From Endosaccharibacter trunci (GTDB lineage Bacteria > Pseudomonadota > Alphaproteobacteria > Acetobacterales > Acetobacteraceae), in the NCBI GenBank assembly GCA_024515975.1, contig JAMSKV010000011.1, positions 62,001 to 126,000 on the forward strand: DNA of 64,000 nt. The letters run 5' to 3'. Both the position numbers and the translations under genes were made by a program. This document shows positions 1 to 8,656 of the stretch, in pieces (the stretch's first letter is position 1; every line of letters starts with the position of its first letter). The notes below the pieces were generated by a model that had not been told where the DNA came from, made no database searches, and saw nothing but the letters and a program-made list of their open reading frames with translations.

Positions 1-1
1 C

Positions 2-646
2 GTGTATGTGCCAGAAGCTGTAGCGACGCTGAATCCGTTGAACGCGCTGATTCCCGGCATTGGCAGCATCGTCTCGAACTCGCTGAAGGCGCAGACCTAC
101 AACTCGTCAGTGAAAGTCGCTCTGCCCGGTTGGCTAGATACGTCCGTCTACTGGCAGATCTCGCCGGAATGGGCGGTGATGGGCAACGTGACCTGGACCA
201 ACTGGTCCTTGTTCCAGCACAACAAGATCGTGCCGGACGATCCGTCGATCCTGTCCAGCACGGATATCCAATACAATTTCCGCGACACGGTGACGGCCGG
301 CGTCGGCGTGAACTACCGGCCACGCTGGCAGCCACGTTTGATGTTGCAGGGCGGCGTGACATACGACCAGAGTCCGGTCACCAACAGCAACCGCCAGGCC
401 ACCATTCCCGATGGCGACCGGGTCGAAATCGGCGTCGGCGCGTCTTATCGGGCGACACGCAATATCACCCTGTCGCTGGCCTACACGCATTATTTCTTCC
501 CCGGCAGCAACACGATCGACAACGCGATCGGCAATGTCTCGAGCGCGACGCCGCTGGGCAACGTGACGCTCAACCAGGGCACGATCAGGGGCCACTACAA
601 CCTGGCGAACGACGCTCTGGCGATCGGCTTCAAGCAGGTGTTCTGA
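2..646 (+). CDS. FadL/OmpP1-family outer-membrane transporter, C-terminal part
   Basis: The reading frame enters from the window edge, so only the last ~214 residues are present and the true start lies upstream. The visible part alternates short beta strands with Tyr/Trp-rich girdles and carries the FadL-type stretch IPDGDRVEIGVGASYRAT followed by further strands and a terminal Phe (FKQVF), the usual end of an outer-membrane barrel recognised by the BAM machinery. FadL proteins let long-chain fatty acids or other hydrophobic compounds cross the outer membrane. It lies directly before a TonB receptor on the same strand. The family call rests on the C-terminal barrel only; substrate is unknown. 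Confidence 0.8.
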   Translation: MYVPEAVATLNPLNALIPGIGSIVSNSLKAQTYNSSVKVALPGWLDTSVYWQISPEWAVMGNVTWTNWSLFQHNKIVPDDPSILSSTDIQYNFRDTVTAGVGVNYRPRWQPRLMLQGGVTYDQSPVTNSNRQATIPDGDRVEIGVGASYRATRNITLSLAYTHYFFPGSNTIDNAIGNVSSATPLGNVTLNQGTIRGHYNLANDALAIGFKQVF

Positions 647-650
647 CCGT

Positions 651-681
651 CGAGGGCCTGGCGAACGACGCCGGGCCCTCG
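651..681 (+). terminator. Hairpin after the FadL gene
   Basis: CGAGGGCC (651-658) pairs perfectly with GGCCCTCG (674-681), starting 5 nt after the FadL stop codon. There is no clear T-run, so termination is inferred from position and stem strength. Confidence 0.5.
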
Positions 682-992
682 TCCGCGACCAGAGATCGTC
701 CGGTCCGACGCCGGAAAATTTTTCTTACCGACGCGAAATTTCCATCCAGACACGCCGATTTCGTTACAGAATCGGTTCGTCTCCTGCCCGCTTTCAGCAA
801 GGCTTTGCCGCGTCCACCGCATGCCAACCATGCTAAAACCGACTGTTGTAAATGAGCAACTTTTCAGAATGGCTCGTTATGACAGCCTTTTGCCACATTG
901 CCGGATCATGTCCGCAAAGTTACGACATCTTCTTCCGCGGGTGGAAGGCTTTCTCCGCCCGCACCGTTCCGGGCTGGGGTCATACAAACACC
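682..992 (+). other. Leader region upstream of the TonB receptor
   Basis: About 310 nt without a supported gene. It includes an AT-richer patch around 715-745 and presumably the promoter of the TonB receptor gene. The receptor frame is open back to an ATG at 852, but that upstream extension lacks a signal peptide at its start. No riboswitch or operator could be recognised. Confidence 0.35.
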
Positions 993-3900
993 ATGACGCG
1001 ACGCGTTTCCTCCTACGGCAGATGGTTGGGCTCCTCAACCGCGCTCGCAGGCTGCCTTGTTCTTTCCGTCGGCCATGCGCAGGCGGCGCCGTGCCCGACC
1101 GGCAAGGTGCACGACCACCGCGGCCATTGCGTGGTGAGCAAACATGCCGCGCGGAAGGCAGCCGCGACGAGCACGGCCGCGCCGGTCGCGGCCGCAGCAC
1201 CTGTTGCCGCTGCTCCTGCCGCGGTGGCGGCGCCCCCCGCTTTGGCGACCACGGCCGCGCCTGCGAACCAGAACGAGAACGTCGTCGTCACCGGAACGTT
1301 GTTTCGCGATCCAAACCTGACCAGCGCCACGCCGGTCACGCGCATGTCGCGTCAGGAACTACAGAGCCGCGGCGTCAAATCCGTCACCGACGCGCTGCAA
1401 TCCGTGTCCGCCAACGGCGCCGGCACGCTCACCAATGCCTGGTCCGCAGGCGGCGGCTTCGCGGCAGGTGCTTCGGCGCCGTCGCTGCGCGGCCTCAGCA
1501 CGGATTCGACACTGGTGCTGATGGATGGCCAGCGTCTAGCCTATTACCCGTTGGCTGATGACGGCGAGCGCAACTTCGTCGACACCAACTGGATCCCGAT
1601 GACGATCATGCAGAGCGTCGACGTGCAGCAGGATGGCGGTTCCGCCACCTATGGCGCGGACGCGGTCGCCGGCGTGATCAACCTGATCACCCGCAAGCAG
1701 ATCAAGGGCTGGGAATACACGGCCGAGGGCGGCGTGGCGCAGAACGGCGATTCCGGTCATCAGCGCCTGGCCCTGACTTACGGTCACGGCGATCTGAACC
1801 ATGACGGCTACAATTTCTACATCAACGGCGAATATCAGCAGGACGATCCCTATTACTATCGTCAGGCCGGAGCGCCGTTCAACACCGGTGACGAGACGAG
1901 CATCGGCGGCGGCAACGGCAACACGAACGTGCCCGACGGCGCCGGCGGCATCAACAATTTCGCGGCGACCACCGTTCCGATCGTTCGCCCGAGCGACGGC
2001 GGCAATAGCGGAACCGGCAACTTCCAGCTGCTGAACCCGGCCAAGGGCTGCTACGGCAGCGGCATCGGCGGTCTTGTCACCGGGTCCGCGGTTGCGAACG
2101 ATACCGGCAACAGCCAGGCCTGCACGCAGAACAGCCAGCGCTTCGCGCAGATCTCACCGGATCTGCGACGGATCGATTTCACCGGCCACGTCACCGCCAA
2201 CGTCACCGACAAATCGCAGCTGACGGCGATGTTCAACTACGGCCAGGTCAGGTCGATCGTGAACTCGTCCGCTCCGAATTATGTCCGCGTGCAGAGCCAG
2301 GACCGTCAGATCAACACGCTCAGCACGCCTCTGCCGGTCTATCTGCCCAATGGTCAGCTGAACCCGAACAACCCGTTCGCCGCCCAGGGCGAGCCTGCCG
2401 AGATCTACTACCAGTTCGCGGACATCATCCCGCAAACGGAGGAGCTGTCGCAGAACTTCCGCGGATCGGCGGACTATAGCGGCTATGTCCCGTCGAACTG
2501 GGGGTCGGAGTGGGACTACGACGTCAATTTCGTCGGCATGAAGAGCGTTCTCGATCAGACCATCACCGGCGTGCCGACCATTGCCGGCATCGAGAATGCG
2601 ATCAACAGCGGCTCCTACAACTTCGTCGATCCGTCGCAGAATTCGCCTTCCGTGCTCGCGTCGATCGCGCCGCCCGACCACATTCACGCGACCGCACAGG
2701 AATATTCGCTGCAATCGACCTTGAGCAAGGGCCTGTTCCAGCTGCCCGGCGGAACCGCCAAGCTCGCGATCGGCACCAATTTCCGTTACGAATCCTTGAA
2801 CGATCCGAGCGCCAACCTGTTCGCCTCCGGCGACCCGAACCAGTACACCGGTCTGATCAACCCGGTGAGCGCATTCGGACATCGCTGGGTTGAATCCGGC
2901 TTCTTCGAAGTCGACGCTCCCATTATCAAAATGGTCGATGTCGACGTACAGGGGCGCTACGACCATTATTCCGAGGGCTTCAGCCATTTCTCGCCCAAGG
3001 TCGGCCTGACCCTGAAGCCGCTGCAGCAGCTCTGGCTGCGCGGCACGTTCTCCAAGGGCTTCCGCGTGCCGAGCTTCGCCGAAACCGGCGGCACCACGGT
3101 CGGCTACGTCACCTATACGCCGCCTGAGAGCTTCCAGAACCAGCATCTGGCGCCGAACGGCCAGCCGGATACCTATGCACAGCCCTATTTGATCGGCGAG
3201 CGCACCATCGGCAATCCGAACCTGCGGCCGGAAACCTCGACCAACTTCACCGCCGGCCCGATCTTCCAACCGACCAAGTGGCTGAGCCTGACGGCCGACT
3301 ACTACTATATCGAGAAGAAGAACTATATCACGCCGAACCCGGTGGCGGTCGCCGACGTCGCCAATGCGTGGATTGCCAACAATCTGGCCTATCCGGCGAC
3401 GGGTCTGCCGATCAGCGTGAAGCCGGATATCCCTGACACGTCCGTCCCGGGATCCTCGCTGCGTCCGGCCGAGATCGACGTCGGCTACGTGAACGCCAAC
3501 AAGGAGGTCACGGACGGCTTCGACATGTCGTTCACGGCGCATACCCGTCTGCCAGGCATCCTGCACGACGTGATGTGGATCAGCCACGGCAACGCCAGCT
3601 ACGTGAACAGACTCAACCTGACGCTGCCGGATGGCGGTGGCGTCGAACAGTTCGCCGGGACGCTCGGGCCGTACGGCGCCGTGTCCGCCTCCGGCACGCC
3701 GCGCTGGAAAGCGAACTGGTCGAACACCTTCATCTACAAGAAGCTCTCGGTCACGCCGACAGTGTATTACACCAGCGGCTACAGGGAGACGGCAGATGAC
3801 TATTCCGGTCCCGGCACCAGCGGGACGTGCACCAGCGACACTGTCATCAACAACACCGGCTATTCACCCTACAAGTGCCACGTGAAGGCCTTCTGGGATG

Positions 3901-4085
3901 TCGATATGACGCTGAGCTACGCGCTGACGCCGAAGCTTTCCGCCTATCTGAACATCTACAACCTGCTGGGCTTCCGCTCGCCGTACGATTTCGGCACCTA
4001 TGGCGGCTATCTGTACAACCCGGCCTGGTCGCAGAACGGCATCGTTCAGCGCAACTTCCAGTTCGGCATCACCGGCACGTTCTGA
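993..4085 (+). CDS. TonB-dependent outer-membrane receptor
   Basis: A receptor of about 1030 residues that would import a ligand across the outer membrane using TonB/proton-motive energy. The ATG at 993 is chosen because it opens a good Sec signal peptide (MTRRVSSYGRWLGSSTALAG through ...GHAQAA), whereas the in-frame ATG at 852 does not. The mature N-terminus has a short Cys-containing segment (PCPTGKVHDHRGHC), then a ~40-residue Ala/Pro linker, a TonB-box-like NVVVTG and the plug with SLRGLSTDSTLVLMDGQRL and GADAVAGVINLIT. The rest is the 22-strand-type barrel ending in Phe (FQFGITGTF). The Ala/Pro linker is unusual for the family. The ligand cannot be read from sequence; the neighbouring GMC/SMP-30 oxidation genes suggest a sugar or other oxidisable substrate (inference). 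Confidence 0.93.
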   Translation: MTRRVSSYGRWLGSSTALAGCLVLSVGHAQAAPCPTGKVHDHRGHCVVSKHAARKAAATSTAAPVAAAAPVAAAPAAVAAPPALATTAAPANQNENVVVTGTLFRDPNLTSATPVTRMSRQELQSRGVKSVTDALQSVSANGAGTLTNAWSAGGGFAAGASAPSLRGLSTDSTLVLMDGQRLAYYPLADDGERNFVDTNWIPMTIMQSVDVQQDGGSATYGADAVAGVINLITRKQIKGWEYTAEGGVAQNGDSGHQRLALTYGHGDLNHDGYNFYINGEYQQDDPYYYRQAGAPFNTGDETSIGGGNGNTNVPDGAGGINNFAATTVPIVRPSDGGNSGTGNFQLLNPAKGCYGSGIGGLVTGSAVANDTGNSQACTQNSQRFAQISPDLRRIDFTGHVTANVTDKSQLTAMFNYGQVRSIVNSSAPNYVRVQSQDRQINTLSTPLPVYLPNGQLNPNNPFAAQGEPAEIYYQFADIIPQTEELSQNFRGSADYSGYVPSNWGSEWDYDVNFVGMKSVLDQTITGVPTIAGIENAINSGSYNFVDPSQNSPSVLASIAPPDHIHATAQEYSLQSTLSKGLFQLPGGTAKLAIGTNFRYESLNDPSANLFASGDPNQYTGLINPVSAFGHRWVESGFFEVDAPIIKMVDVDVQGRYDHYSEGFSHFSPKVGLTLKPLQQLWLRGTFSKGFRVPSFAETGGTTVGYVTYTPPESFQNQHLAPNGQPDTYAQPYLIGERTIGNPNLRPETSTNFTAGPIFQPTKWLSLTADYYYIEKKNYITPNPVAVADVANAWIANNLAYPATGLPISVKPDIPDTSVPGSSLRPAEIDVGYVNANKEVTDGFDMSFTAHTRLPGILHDVMWISHGNASYVNRLNLTLPDGGGVEQFAGTLGPYGAVSASGTPRWKANWSNTFIYKKLSVTPTVYYTSGYRETADDYSGPGTSGTCTSDTVINNTGYSPYKCHVKAFWDVDMTLSYALTPKLSAYLNIYNLLGFRSPYDFGTYGGYLYNPAWSQNGIVQRNFQFGITGTF

Positions 4086-4095
4086 GCCGGAAAAA

Positions 4096-4135
4096 CGGGC
4101 GGCCGGTCCTCTCGCGAGAGGGGATCAGCCGCCCG
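4096..4135. terminator. Bidirectional terminator between convergent genes
   Basis: A nested inverted repeat: CGGGCGGC (4096-4103) with GCCGCCCG (4128-4135) encloses the perfect palindrome CCTCTCGCGAGAGG (4108-4121). It starts 10 nt after the TonB receptor stop and overlaps the last codons of the convergent VOC gene; an A-run (4091-4095) gives a T-run for the minus strand. Confidence 0.6.
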
Positions 4136-4910
4136 GACCGACCATCACCGCGTGCCCGTCGGGATCGCGCACACAGGCTCCGGCTTCGTCCAGCACCGTC
4201 CTTGTGTCCGCCACGCCGTCCGGTTCGATCGGACCGCGCCGCACCGGCGGCTCTCGATACGCCAACAACTCCAGGTGCGGCGGCACGTCGCTTCGCGACA
4301 GCGCCCGCACGGAAACCGCGACAGAGACCGCCCCGTCGAGCGCATCCTGCTCCGGTCCGGCATTCTCGCTCTCGGCGAGGACCAAAAATCCGAGTTTGCC
4401 GTAATAGTCCAGGCTCGCGGCGAGATTCGAGACCACCAGCGCGGAATGATCGATGCCGACCAGCGGCCCGTCGCCGCGACCGAAGCGCGACCATGCGGCC
4501 GGGATCTTGCCGGGTGGAAACTCCAGCAACTCGAGCGGATGGCCGTCCGGATCGCGGAACTTGAAGGCGCGTACGCCGCCGGAGGAGGGCGGGAGCAGGA
4601 CGGGGCCGCCGCCGGTGCTGATCGGGGTCCAGCCGGGGATCGCGGCCAGCCGTTCATGGGCGGCACCGATATCGGTAGCGACCAGGGCCAGATGCTGGAA
4701 CCAGGAATCGTTGCTGGTGCTGTCTGCGGGATAGGGGGCCGCATCCGGCGGAACGGCGACGATCTCGACCTGCTGCGCGCCCAGTCGAAGCGGGATCGTC
4801 CGGGATGGGCCGGTCGTGGCATCGCCGACGGAAAAGCCCAGCGCGTCGCGATAGAACGTCGCCAGCCGCTGGGGATCGGCGCTGCGGAGGACGAAGCGGA
4901 TCGGGCTCAA
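4125..4910 (-). CDS. Two-domain VOC (glyoxalase/bleomycin-resistance/dioxygenase fold) protein
   Basis: A 261-residue protein built of two VOC modules. The first (about 1-135) begins IRFVLRSADPQRLATFYRDA and ends FRDPDGHPLELLEFP; the second (about 150-261) begins DHSALVVSNLAASLDYYGKL and ends VRDPDGHAVMVG. These 'DPDGH' loops are standard VOC metal/fold signatures. VOC enzymes include glyoxalases, extradiol dioxygenases and isomerases, so the reaction is not predictable. It is the last gene of the minus-strand operon with the SMP-30, cupin and DoxX genes, its start overlapping the SMP-30 stop by 4 nt, which implies translational coupling and a shared pathway. Confidence 0.85.
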   Translation of the reverse strand: MSPIRFVLRSADPQRLATFYRDALGFSVGDATTGPSRTIPLRLGAQQVEIVAVPPDAAPYPADSTSNDSWFQHLALVATDIGAAHERLAAIPGWTPISTGGGPVLLPPSSGGVRAFKFRDPDGHPLELLEFPPGKIPAAWSRFGRGDGPLVGIDHSALVVSNLAASLDYYGKLGFLVLAESENAGPEQDALDGAVSVAVSVRALSRSDVPPHLELLAYREPPVRRGPIEPDGVADTRTVLDEAGACVRDPDGHAVMVGPGG

Positions 4911-5812
4911 GGGTATTGCGCCCCGCGCGTGCCGAGAAAGATCGAATACAGCGCGTGCGAGCCGCCAATGAACAGCCGGCTTCTGGCGCGATCGCCGAAG
5001 GTGACGTTGGACACCGTGTGCGGCACCAGGATCTTGCCCAGCAGCCTGCCGTCCGGGTCGATGCAGTGCACGCCGTCCGCGGCGCTGCTCCAGAGATTGC
5101 CGTGCTGGTCGACACGGAACCCGTCCGCGTAGCCGGGCTCGACCTTGTGGAAGATGTCGCCGCCGCGCAGCGACAGGCCGTCGGAGGAGACGTCGAACAC
5201 ACGCAGATACTGCTTCGGGTCGGGGCCGCTCTGGTCGCCGGTCTCGGCGACGTAGAGGCGCTTCTCGTCAGGAGAGAAGGCAAGGCCGTTCGGCCCGTCG
5301 AAATCGGCCGCCATGACGCGCAGATCGCCGGTCTCCGGATCGAGCCTGTAGAGCGCCGGCGGCTGCTCGCTCTGCTGGATGCCGCCTTCGTAGTCGTTCA
5401 ACAGCCCGTAGAGCGGGTCGGAGAACCAGATCGACCCATCGGATTTCACCACGACGTCGTTGGGTGCGTTCAGGCGCTTACCTTCGTGATGCGTGACCAG
5501 CGTCGTAACGCTGCCGTCGTATTCGGTGCGATACAGACAGCGTCCGCGATGCGAGCAGGCGATCAGCCGGCCCTGACGGTCGCGCGTCTGGCCGTTGGCG
5601 TAGTTCGACGGTGTGCGCCAGACGGAGATCCCGTCCGCTTCGCTCCAGCGCATGGTGCGGTTGTTGGGCAGGTCCTGGAACAGCAGGCAGTTCCAGTCCG
5701 CCATCCAGACCGGGCCCTCGATCCACCGGAAACCCTCGCCGAGTTTTTCGAGCGGCGCGTTGCCCAGCACCATATTGGCGAAGCGCTGATCGCGTATGTC
5801 GAACCCGTCCAC
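4907..5812 (-). CDS. SMP-30/gluconolactonase/LRE family protein
   Basis: A 301-residue six-bladed propeller lactonase-like protein. Family features seen are the metal-ligand Glu in RWIEGPVW (Glu32), APNDVVVKSDGSIWFSDPLY, DGPNGLAFSPDEKRLYVAET and YADGFRVDQHGNLW, which supply the Glu/Asn/Asp ligands of the divalent metal in known members. SMP-30 enzymes hydrolyse sugar lactones or related esters. No signal peptide is visible, so it is probably cytoplasmic. It lies 3 nt after the cupin gene and overlaps the VOC gene. With a divergently encoded GMC oxidoreductase nearby, the simplest reading is oxidation of a sugar or alcohol to a lactone followed by hydrolysis; this is inference. Confidence 0.9.
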   Translation of the reverse strand: MDGFDIRDQRFANMVLGNAPLEKLGEGFRWIEGPVWMADWNCLLFQDLPNNRTMRWSEADGISVWRTPSNYANGQTRDRQGRLIACSHRGRCLYRTEYDGSVTTLVTHHEGKRLNAPNDVVVKSDGSIWFSDPLYGLLNDYEGGIQQSEQPPALYRLDPETGDLRVMAADFDGPNGLAFSPDEKRLYVAETGDQSGPDPKQYLRVFDVSSDGLSLRGGDIFHKVEPGYADGFRVDQHGNLWSSAADGVHCIDPDGRLLGKILVPHTVSNVTFGDRARSRLFIGGSHALYSIFLGTRGAQYP

Positions 5813-5815
5813 GGG

Positions 5816-6259
5816 TCAGCGGATCCGGCAGGGCTGGTTGCGCACCGGCGGCGTCTCGTACTGCACGATCATCTGCACGCAGGGCTCGTCCCCGACCACG
5901 CCGGAGAGATGACCGGTCTTTCCATCTATCGTGGCGCAGCCGATATCCTCTCCGAGATGAATACCGCCCGGGCCGAAGGTGACGCGCGTGCCGTCCATGG
6001 TTTCGATGAACCATGATCCGGACAGCGGAATCACCCATTGCGCCTTTGGGCTCTCATGCCAGTCGCCGAACCAGCCGACCGGCAGCACGGTGAAGGAGAC
6101 GCTGAATTCGCCGGTCTCTTTCTCATGCTGCCATTGCGCGGCGCTGGTGAGCGACTTGAAGTCCAGCTCGGTCATGGCGCACTCGGTGAGGTGGCTGACG
6201 CCATCCGCGTCCACGTACATGTGCCAGTAGGGGATGCGGGGCTTGTCCTGATCGCTCAT
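5816..6259 (-). CDS. Cupin-fold protein
   Basis: About 147 residues starting MSDQDKPRIPYWHMY. The core has a cupin-like beta pattern, with WFGDWHESPKAQWVIPLSG and DGTRVTFGPGGIHLGEDIGC corresponding to the two cupin motifs; the His/Glu residues there could bind a metal. The frame is open for ~200 codons further upstream, but that extension overlaps the DoxX gene in another frame and is rejected; the ATG at 6259 overlaps the DoxX stop by 4 nt, as expected in a coupled operon. Role unknown; many small cupins act as isomerases, dioxygenases or sugar-binding proteins. Confidence 0.8.
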   Translation of the reverse strand: MSDQDKPRIPYWHMYVDADGVSHLTECAMTELDFKSLTSAAQWQHEKETGEFSVSFTVLPVGWFGDWHESPKAQWVIPLSGSWFIETMDGTRVTFGPGGIHLGEDIGCATIDGKTGHLSGVVGDEPCVQMIVQYETPPVRNQPCRIR

Positions 6260-6744
6260 GGCGTGGTGCTCGCTGCGACGGCGGCCGGATGCGCCGCATA
6301 GGGATGGGTGGAGGAGAGCGGGTCGGCCAGGAAGCTTTCCACCGACAAGGTGCCGACCGTGATCAGCAGGAATCCGCCGGCCAGCGAGAAGTTCTTCAGG
6401 AAATCCCAGAACAGCCCGCGGCCCTTGCTCTCGCTGCCGGCCCAGAAATCGCCGGTGGCCCAGAACTGCTTGAACAGGATGGCGGTGATCATGCAGTACC
6501 CGGCCATGATGAGGGCGGCGAGCCTGTCCGCCACGCCGGTCAGGATGCAGATCGGCATGACGATCTCGGTCGCCAGCCCGGCCATCAGCATCAGCGTCGA
6601 GAGCGCGCGCGACGGCACGACCTGGCGCGCCTGCGCCACGGCGCCGGAAAAGTTCAGCACCTTGTCCAGGGCGCTGAACGGAAAGAACAGCATCACCAGC
6701 AGATAGCGCACGGCGATCGTGGCCAGGATTCCGAGACCGGTCAT
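6256..6744 (-). CDS. DoxX-family membrane protein
   Basis: About 162 residues with four hydrophobic helices: YLLVMLFFPFSALDKVLNF near the start, LMLMAGLATEIVMPICILTG, LIMAGYCMITAILFK and NFSLAGGFLLITVGTL. The early segment plus the conserved FSALDKVLNF are typical of DoxX, a family named for a quinol-oxidase subunit and often found with oxidoreductases. The ATG at 6744 is preferred over upstream in-frame starts because GGGAG sits just before it. First gene of the operon running to the VOC gene and divergent from the GMC oxidoreductase. It may pass electrons from the dehydrogenase to quinone, but no haem ligands can be assigned. Confidence 0.85.
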   Translation of the reverse strand: MTGLGILATIAVRYLLVMLFFPFSALDKVLNFSGAVAQARQVVPSRALSTLMLMAGLATEIVMPICILTGVADRLAALIMAGYCMITAILFKQFWATGDFWAGSESKGRGLFWDFLKNFSLAGGFLLITVGTLSVESFLADPLSSTHPYAAHPAAVAASTTP

Positions 6745-6845
6745 CGAGTGCTCCCTGCTGCGCCGGCGGGACAGGGTGCCGGCCTGGCGGTGCAACGCCT
6801 CCCGTGTCGGAACGTTGCGGCGCGGAAGCACGCGGGAGTGATCGC
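6745..6845. promoter_or_regulatory. Divergent promoter region, DoxX operon / GMC gene
   Basis: The 101 nt between the divergent starts must hold both promoters. Shine-Dalgarno-like GGGAG is present before each start. I could not identify a convincing -35/-10 pair or operator. Confidence 0.4.
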
Positions 6846-8411
6846 ATGGACAGCCAGCATTACGACGTCGTCATTGTCGGGTCCGGGCCTGGCGGCGGTA
6901 CCATGGCCTGGAAGCTGGCCAAGACCGGCAAGCGCATCCTGCTGCTGGAGCGCGGCGATTATCTCGTGCGCGGCCGCGACAACTGGGACAGCAAGGACGT
7001 GTTCGTCGACGGCAAGTATCAGGCGCCGGAGACGTGGTACAGCTCGGACGGCAAGAGCTTCCATCCCGGGCTGCATTATTTCGTCGGCGGAAACTCGAAG
7101 TTCTACGGTTCTGTGCTCCTGCGCCTGCGCGAGCGCGACTTCGACGAGATCGTCCATCCGGACGGCATCTCGCCGGCCTGGCCGATCAAATACGACGCGT
7201 TCGAGCCCTATTATCAGGCGGCGGAGGAGTTGTTCGCCGTGCACGGTCTGCGCGGCGAGGACCCGACGGAGCCGCCGAGCCCCAAGCCTTACGCGCATCC
7301 GCCGGTCAGCCACGAGCCGCGCATCCAGCAGCTCTTCGACGGTCTGAAACGTCTGGGACACCATCCGTTCCATCTGCCCGTGGGCGTACTGCTGGAGGAG
7401 AAGGACGGCATACCGCTCCCGTGGAGCCGCTGCGTGCGCTGCGACGCGTTCGACGGCTACCCCTGCCCCACCAATGGCAAGGCGGACGCGCAGATCATGG
7501 TGGTCGATCCGGCCGTGCGGGAGAACGACAACGTCACGCTGATGACCAACGCCTATGTCGAACGCCTCCTGACCGATCCGTCGGGGCGCAGCGTGACCGG
7601 GGTGGAGGTGTTGAGGCACGGCGAACGGGTCACCTTCACCGCCGACATCGTGGTTGCCGCCTGCGGGGCGTTGTCGTCGGCCCTGCTGATGCTGCGTTCG
7701 GCCAATGATGCGCACCCGAACGGGCTGGCCAACCGCTCCGACCAGGTCGGCCGCAACTACATGCGGCACAACAACTCCACCATGCTGGCGCTGTCACGCA
7801 CGCCCAACCCGACCCGGTTCCAGAAGACGCTCGGGCTGAACGATTTCTATTTCGGCGCCGATGACTGGGAGTATCCGCTGGGCCATATCCAGATGGTCGG
7901 CAAGTCGGACGGCGTGCAGGTGCATGGCGAAGGATTGCCGAAATTCCTGCAATGGCTGCCGGAGATGCCGTTCGACTACATCGCCAGGCATTCGGTGGAT
8001 TTCTGGCTCACCGCCGAGGATCTTCCTCTGGCGCAGAACCGGGTCTTCTACAAGGACGGCAAGGTGCATCTCGACCTGACCGAGACTAACATGGAAGGGC
8101 TGAAGCGGCTGAAGAAGAAGCTGCACGGGATGCTGGACGATCTCGACATGCATCCGCACCTGTTCGAGAAGAGCCTCTATCTCGGCAAGGATACGCCGAT
8201 CGGCGGTACCGCGCACCAATCCGGCACGCTGCGCTTCGGCACCGATCCGCGGACCTCCGTGCTCGACACGAACTGCAAGGCGCACGAGCTGGACAATCTC
8301 TACGTGACGGACGCCAGTTTCTTTCCGTCCATCGGGGCGGTGAACCCGACGCTGACGATCATCGCCAATGCGCTGCGCGTGGCGGATGTGATCGCGGCGC
8401 GATTGGGTTGA
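6846..8411 (+). CDS. GMC-family FAD-dependent oxidoreductase
   Basis: A 521-residue flavoprotein. The N-terminal Rossmann motif VVIVGSGPGGG (from about residue 8) binds FAD ADP; ATG at 6846 is used because GGGAG precedes it and it places the FAD motif at the N-terminus. A Cys cluster (RCVRCDAFDGYPCPTNGKAD) fits the GMC cysteine region. The C-terminal substrate/FAD region GTAHQSGTLRFG and LYVTDASFFPSIGAVNPTLT supplies the expected active-site His and Asn. GMC enzymes oxidise primary alcohols, sugars or sterols. No Tat signal is evident, unlike secreted sugar dehydrogenases. Divergent from the DoxX/cupin/SMP-30/VOC operon, which probably works in the same pathway. Confidence 0.92.
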   Translation: MDSQHYDVVIVGSGPGGGTMAWKLAKTGKRILLLERGDYLVRGRDNWDSKDVFVDGKYQAPETWYSSDGKSFHPGLHYFVGGNSKFYGSVLLRLRERDFDEIVHPDGISPAWPIKYDAFEPYYQAAEELFAVHGLRGEDPTEPPSPKPYAHPPVSHEPRIQQLFDGLKRLGHHPFHLPVGVLLEEKDGIPLPWSRCVRCDAFDGYPCPTNGKADAQIMVVDPAVRENDNVTLMTNAYVERLLTDPSGRSVTGVEVLRHGERVTFTADIVVAACGALSSALLMLRSANDAHPNGLANRSDQVGRNYMRHNNSTMLALSRTPNPTRFQKTLGLNDFYFGADDWEYPLGHIQMVGKSDGVQVHGEGLPKFLQWLPEMPFDYIARHSVDFWLTAEDLPLAQNRVFYKDGKVHLDLTETNMEGLKRLKKKLHGMLDDLDMHPHLFEKSLYLGKDTPIGGTAHQSGTLRFGTDPRTSVLDTNCKAHELDNLYVTDASFFPSIGAVNPTLTIIANALRVADVIAARLG

Positions 8412-8429
8412 GGGGATCTCTGGGAGCAT

Positions 8430-8476
8430 CTTCTTTTTCTGAAGAAAAAGAAGCAAAAAGACTTTCATCCGTTTGG
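8430..8476 (+). repeat. Intergenic palindromic repeat, copy 1
   Basis: A 47-nt element beginning with the perfect stem CTTCTTTTTC (8430-8439), loop TGAA, GAAAAAGAAG (8444-8453), followed by a conserved tail to GTTTGG at 8476. A second copy lies inverted at 14518-14564 with about three mismatches, all in the tail. The T-rich stem just after the GMC stop could also terminate transcription. Confidence 0.75.
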
Positions 8477-8510
8477 TACGAAGAACCCGACCCGGCACGG
8501 TGCCAAACGG
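8469..8510 (+). terminator. Second hairpin following repeat copy 1
   Basis: CCGTTTGGTAC (8469-8479) pairs with GTGCCAAACGG (8500-8510) with a single G-T position. It overlaps the tail of the palindromic repeat, so the two stems probably form a tandem terminator after the GMC gene. Confidence 0.45.
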
Positions 8511-8619
8511 GTGGAAGGTCTCAGAAGCTTTCGCTGTCACTGTCAGCCACCGCCTGCACGATGGCGGTGACCGGCGCCGTGTTCATTTGCGTGGCGGATG
8601 CCAGGCGATTCAGATGGCG

Positions 8620-8648
8620 GGGCGCGCGGACCGGTCATCCGCGCGCCC
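8620..8648 (-). terminator. Strong GC hairpin after the Old Yellow Enzyme gene
   Basis: GGGCGCGCGGA (8620-8630) and TCCGCGCGCCC (8638-8648) form a perfect 11-bp stem with a 7-nt loop, 9 nt downstream of the minus-strand stop codon at 8657. Confidence 0.55.
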
Positions 8649-8656
8649 GGCTCGGA

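Noticed and set aside
2154-3587. 477-codon minus-strand frame inside the TonB receptor
   Set aside because: Antisense shadow with no motif; the receptor frame has a complete plug and barrel.
5816-6847. 343-codon version of the cupin gene
   Set aside because: The first ~195 codons overlap the DoxX gene in another frame and are low-complexity Arg/Gly; the ATG at 6259 fits operon overlap.
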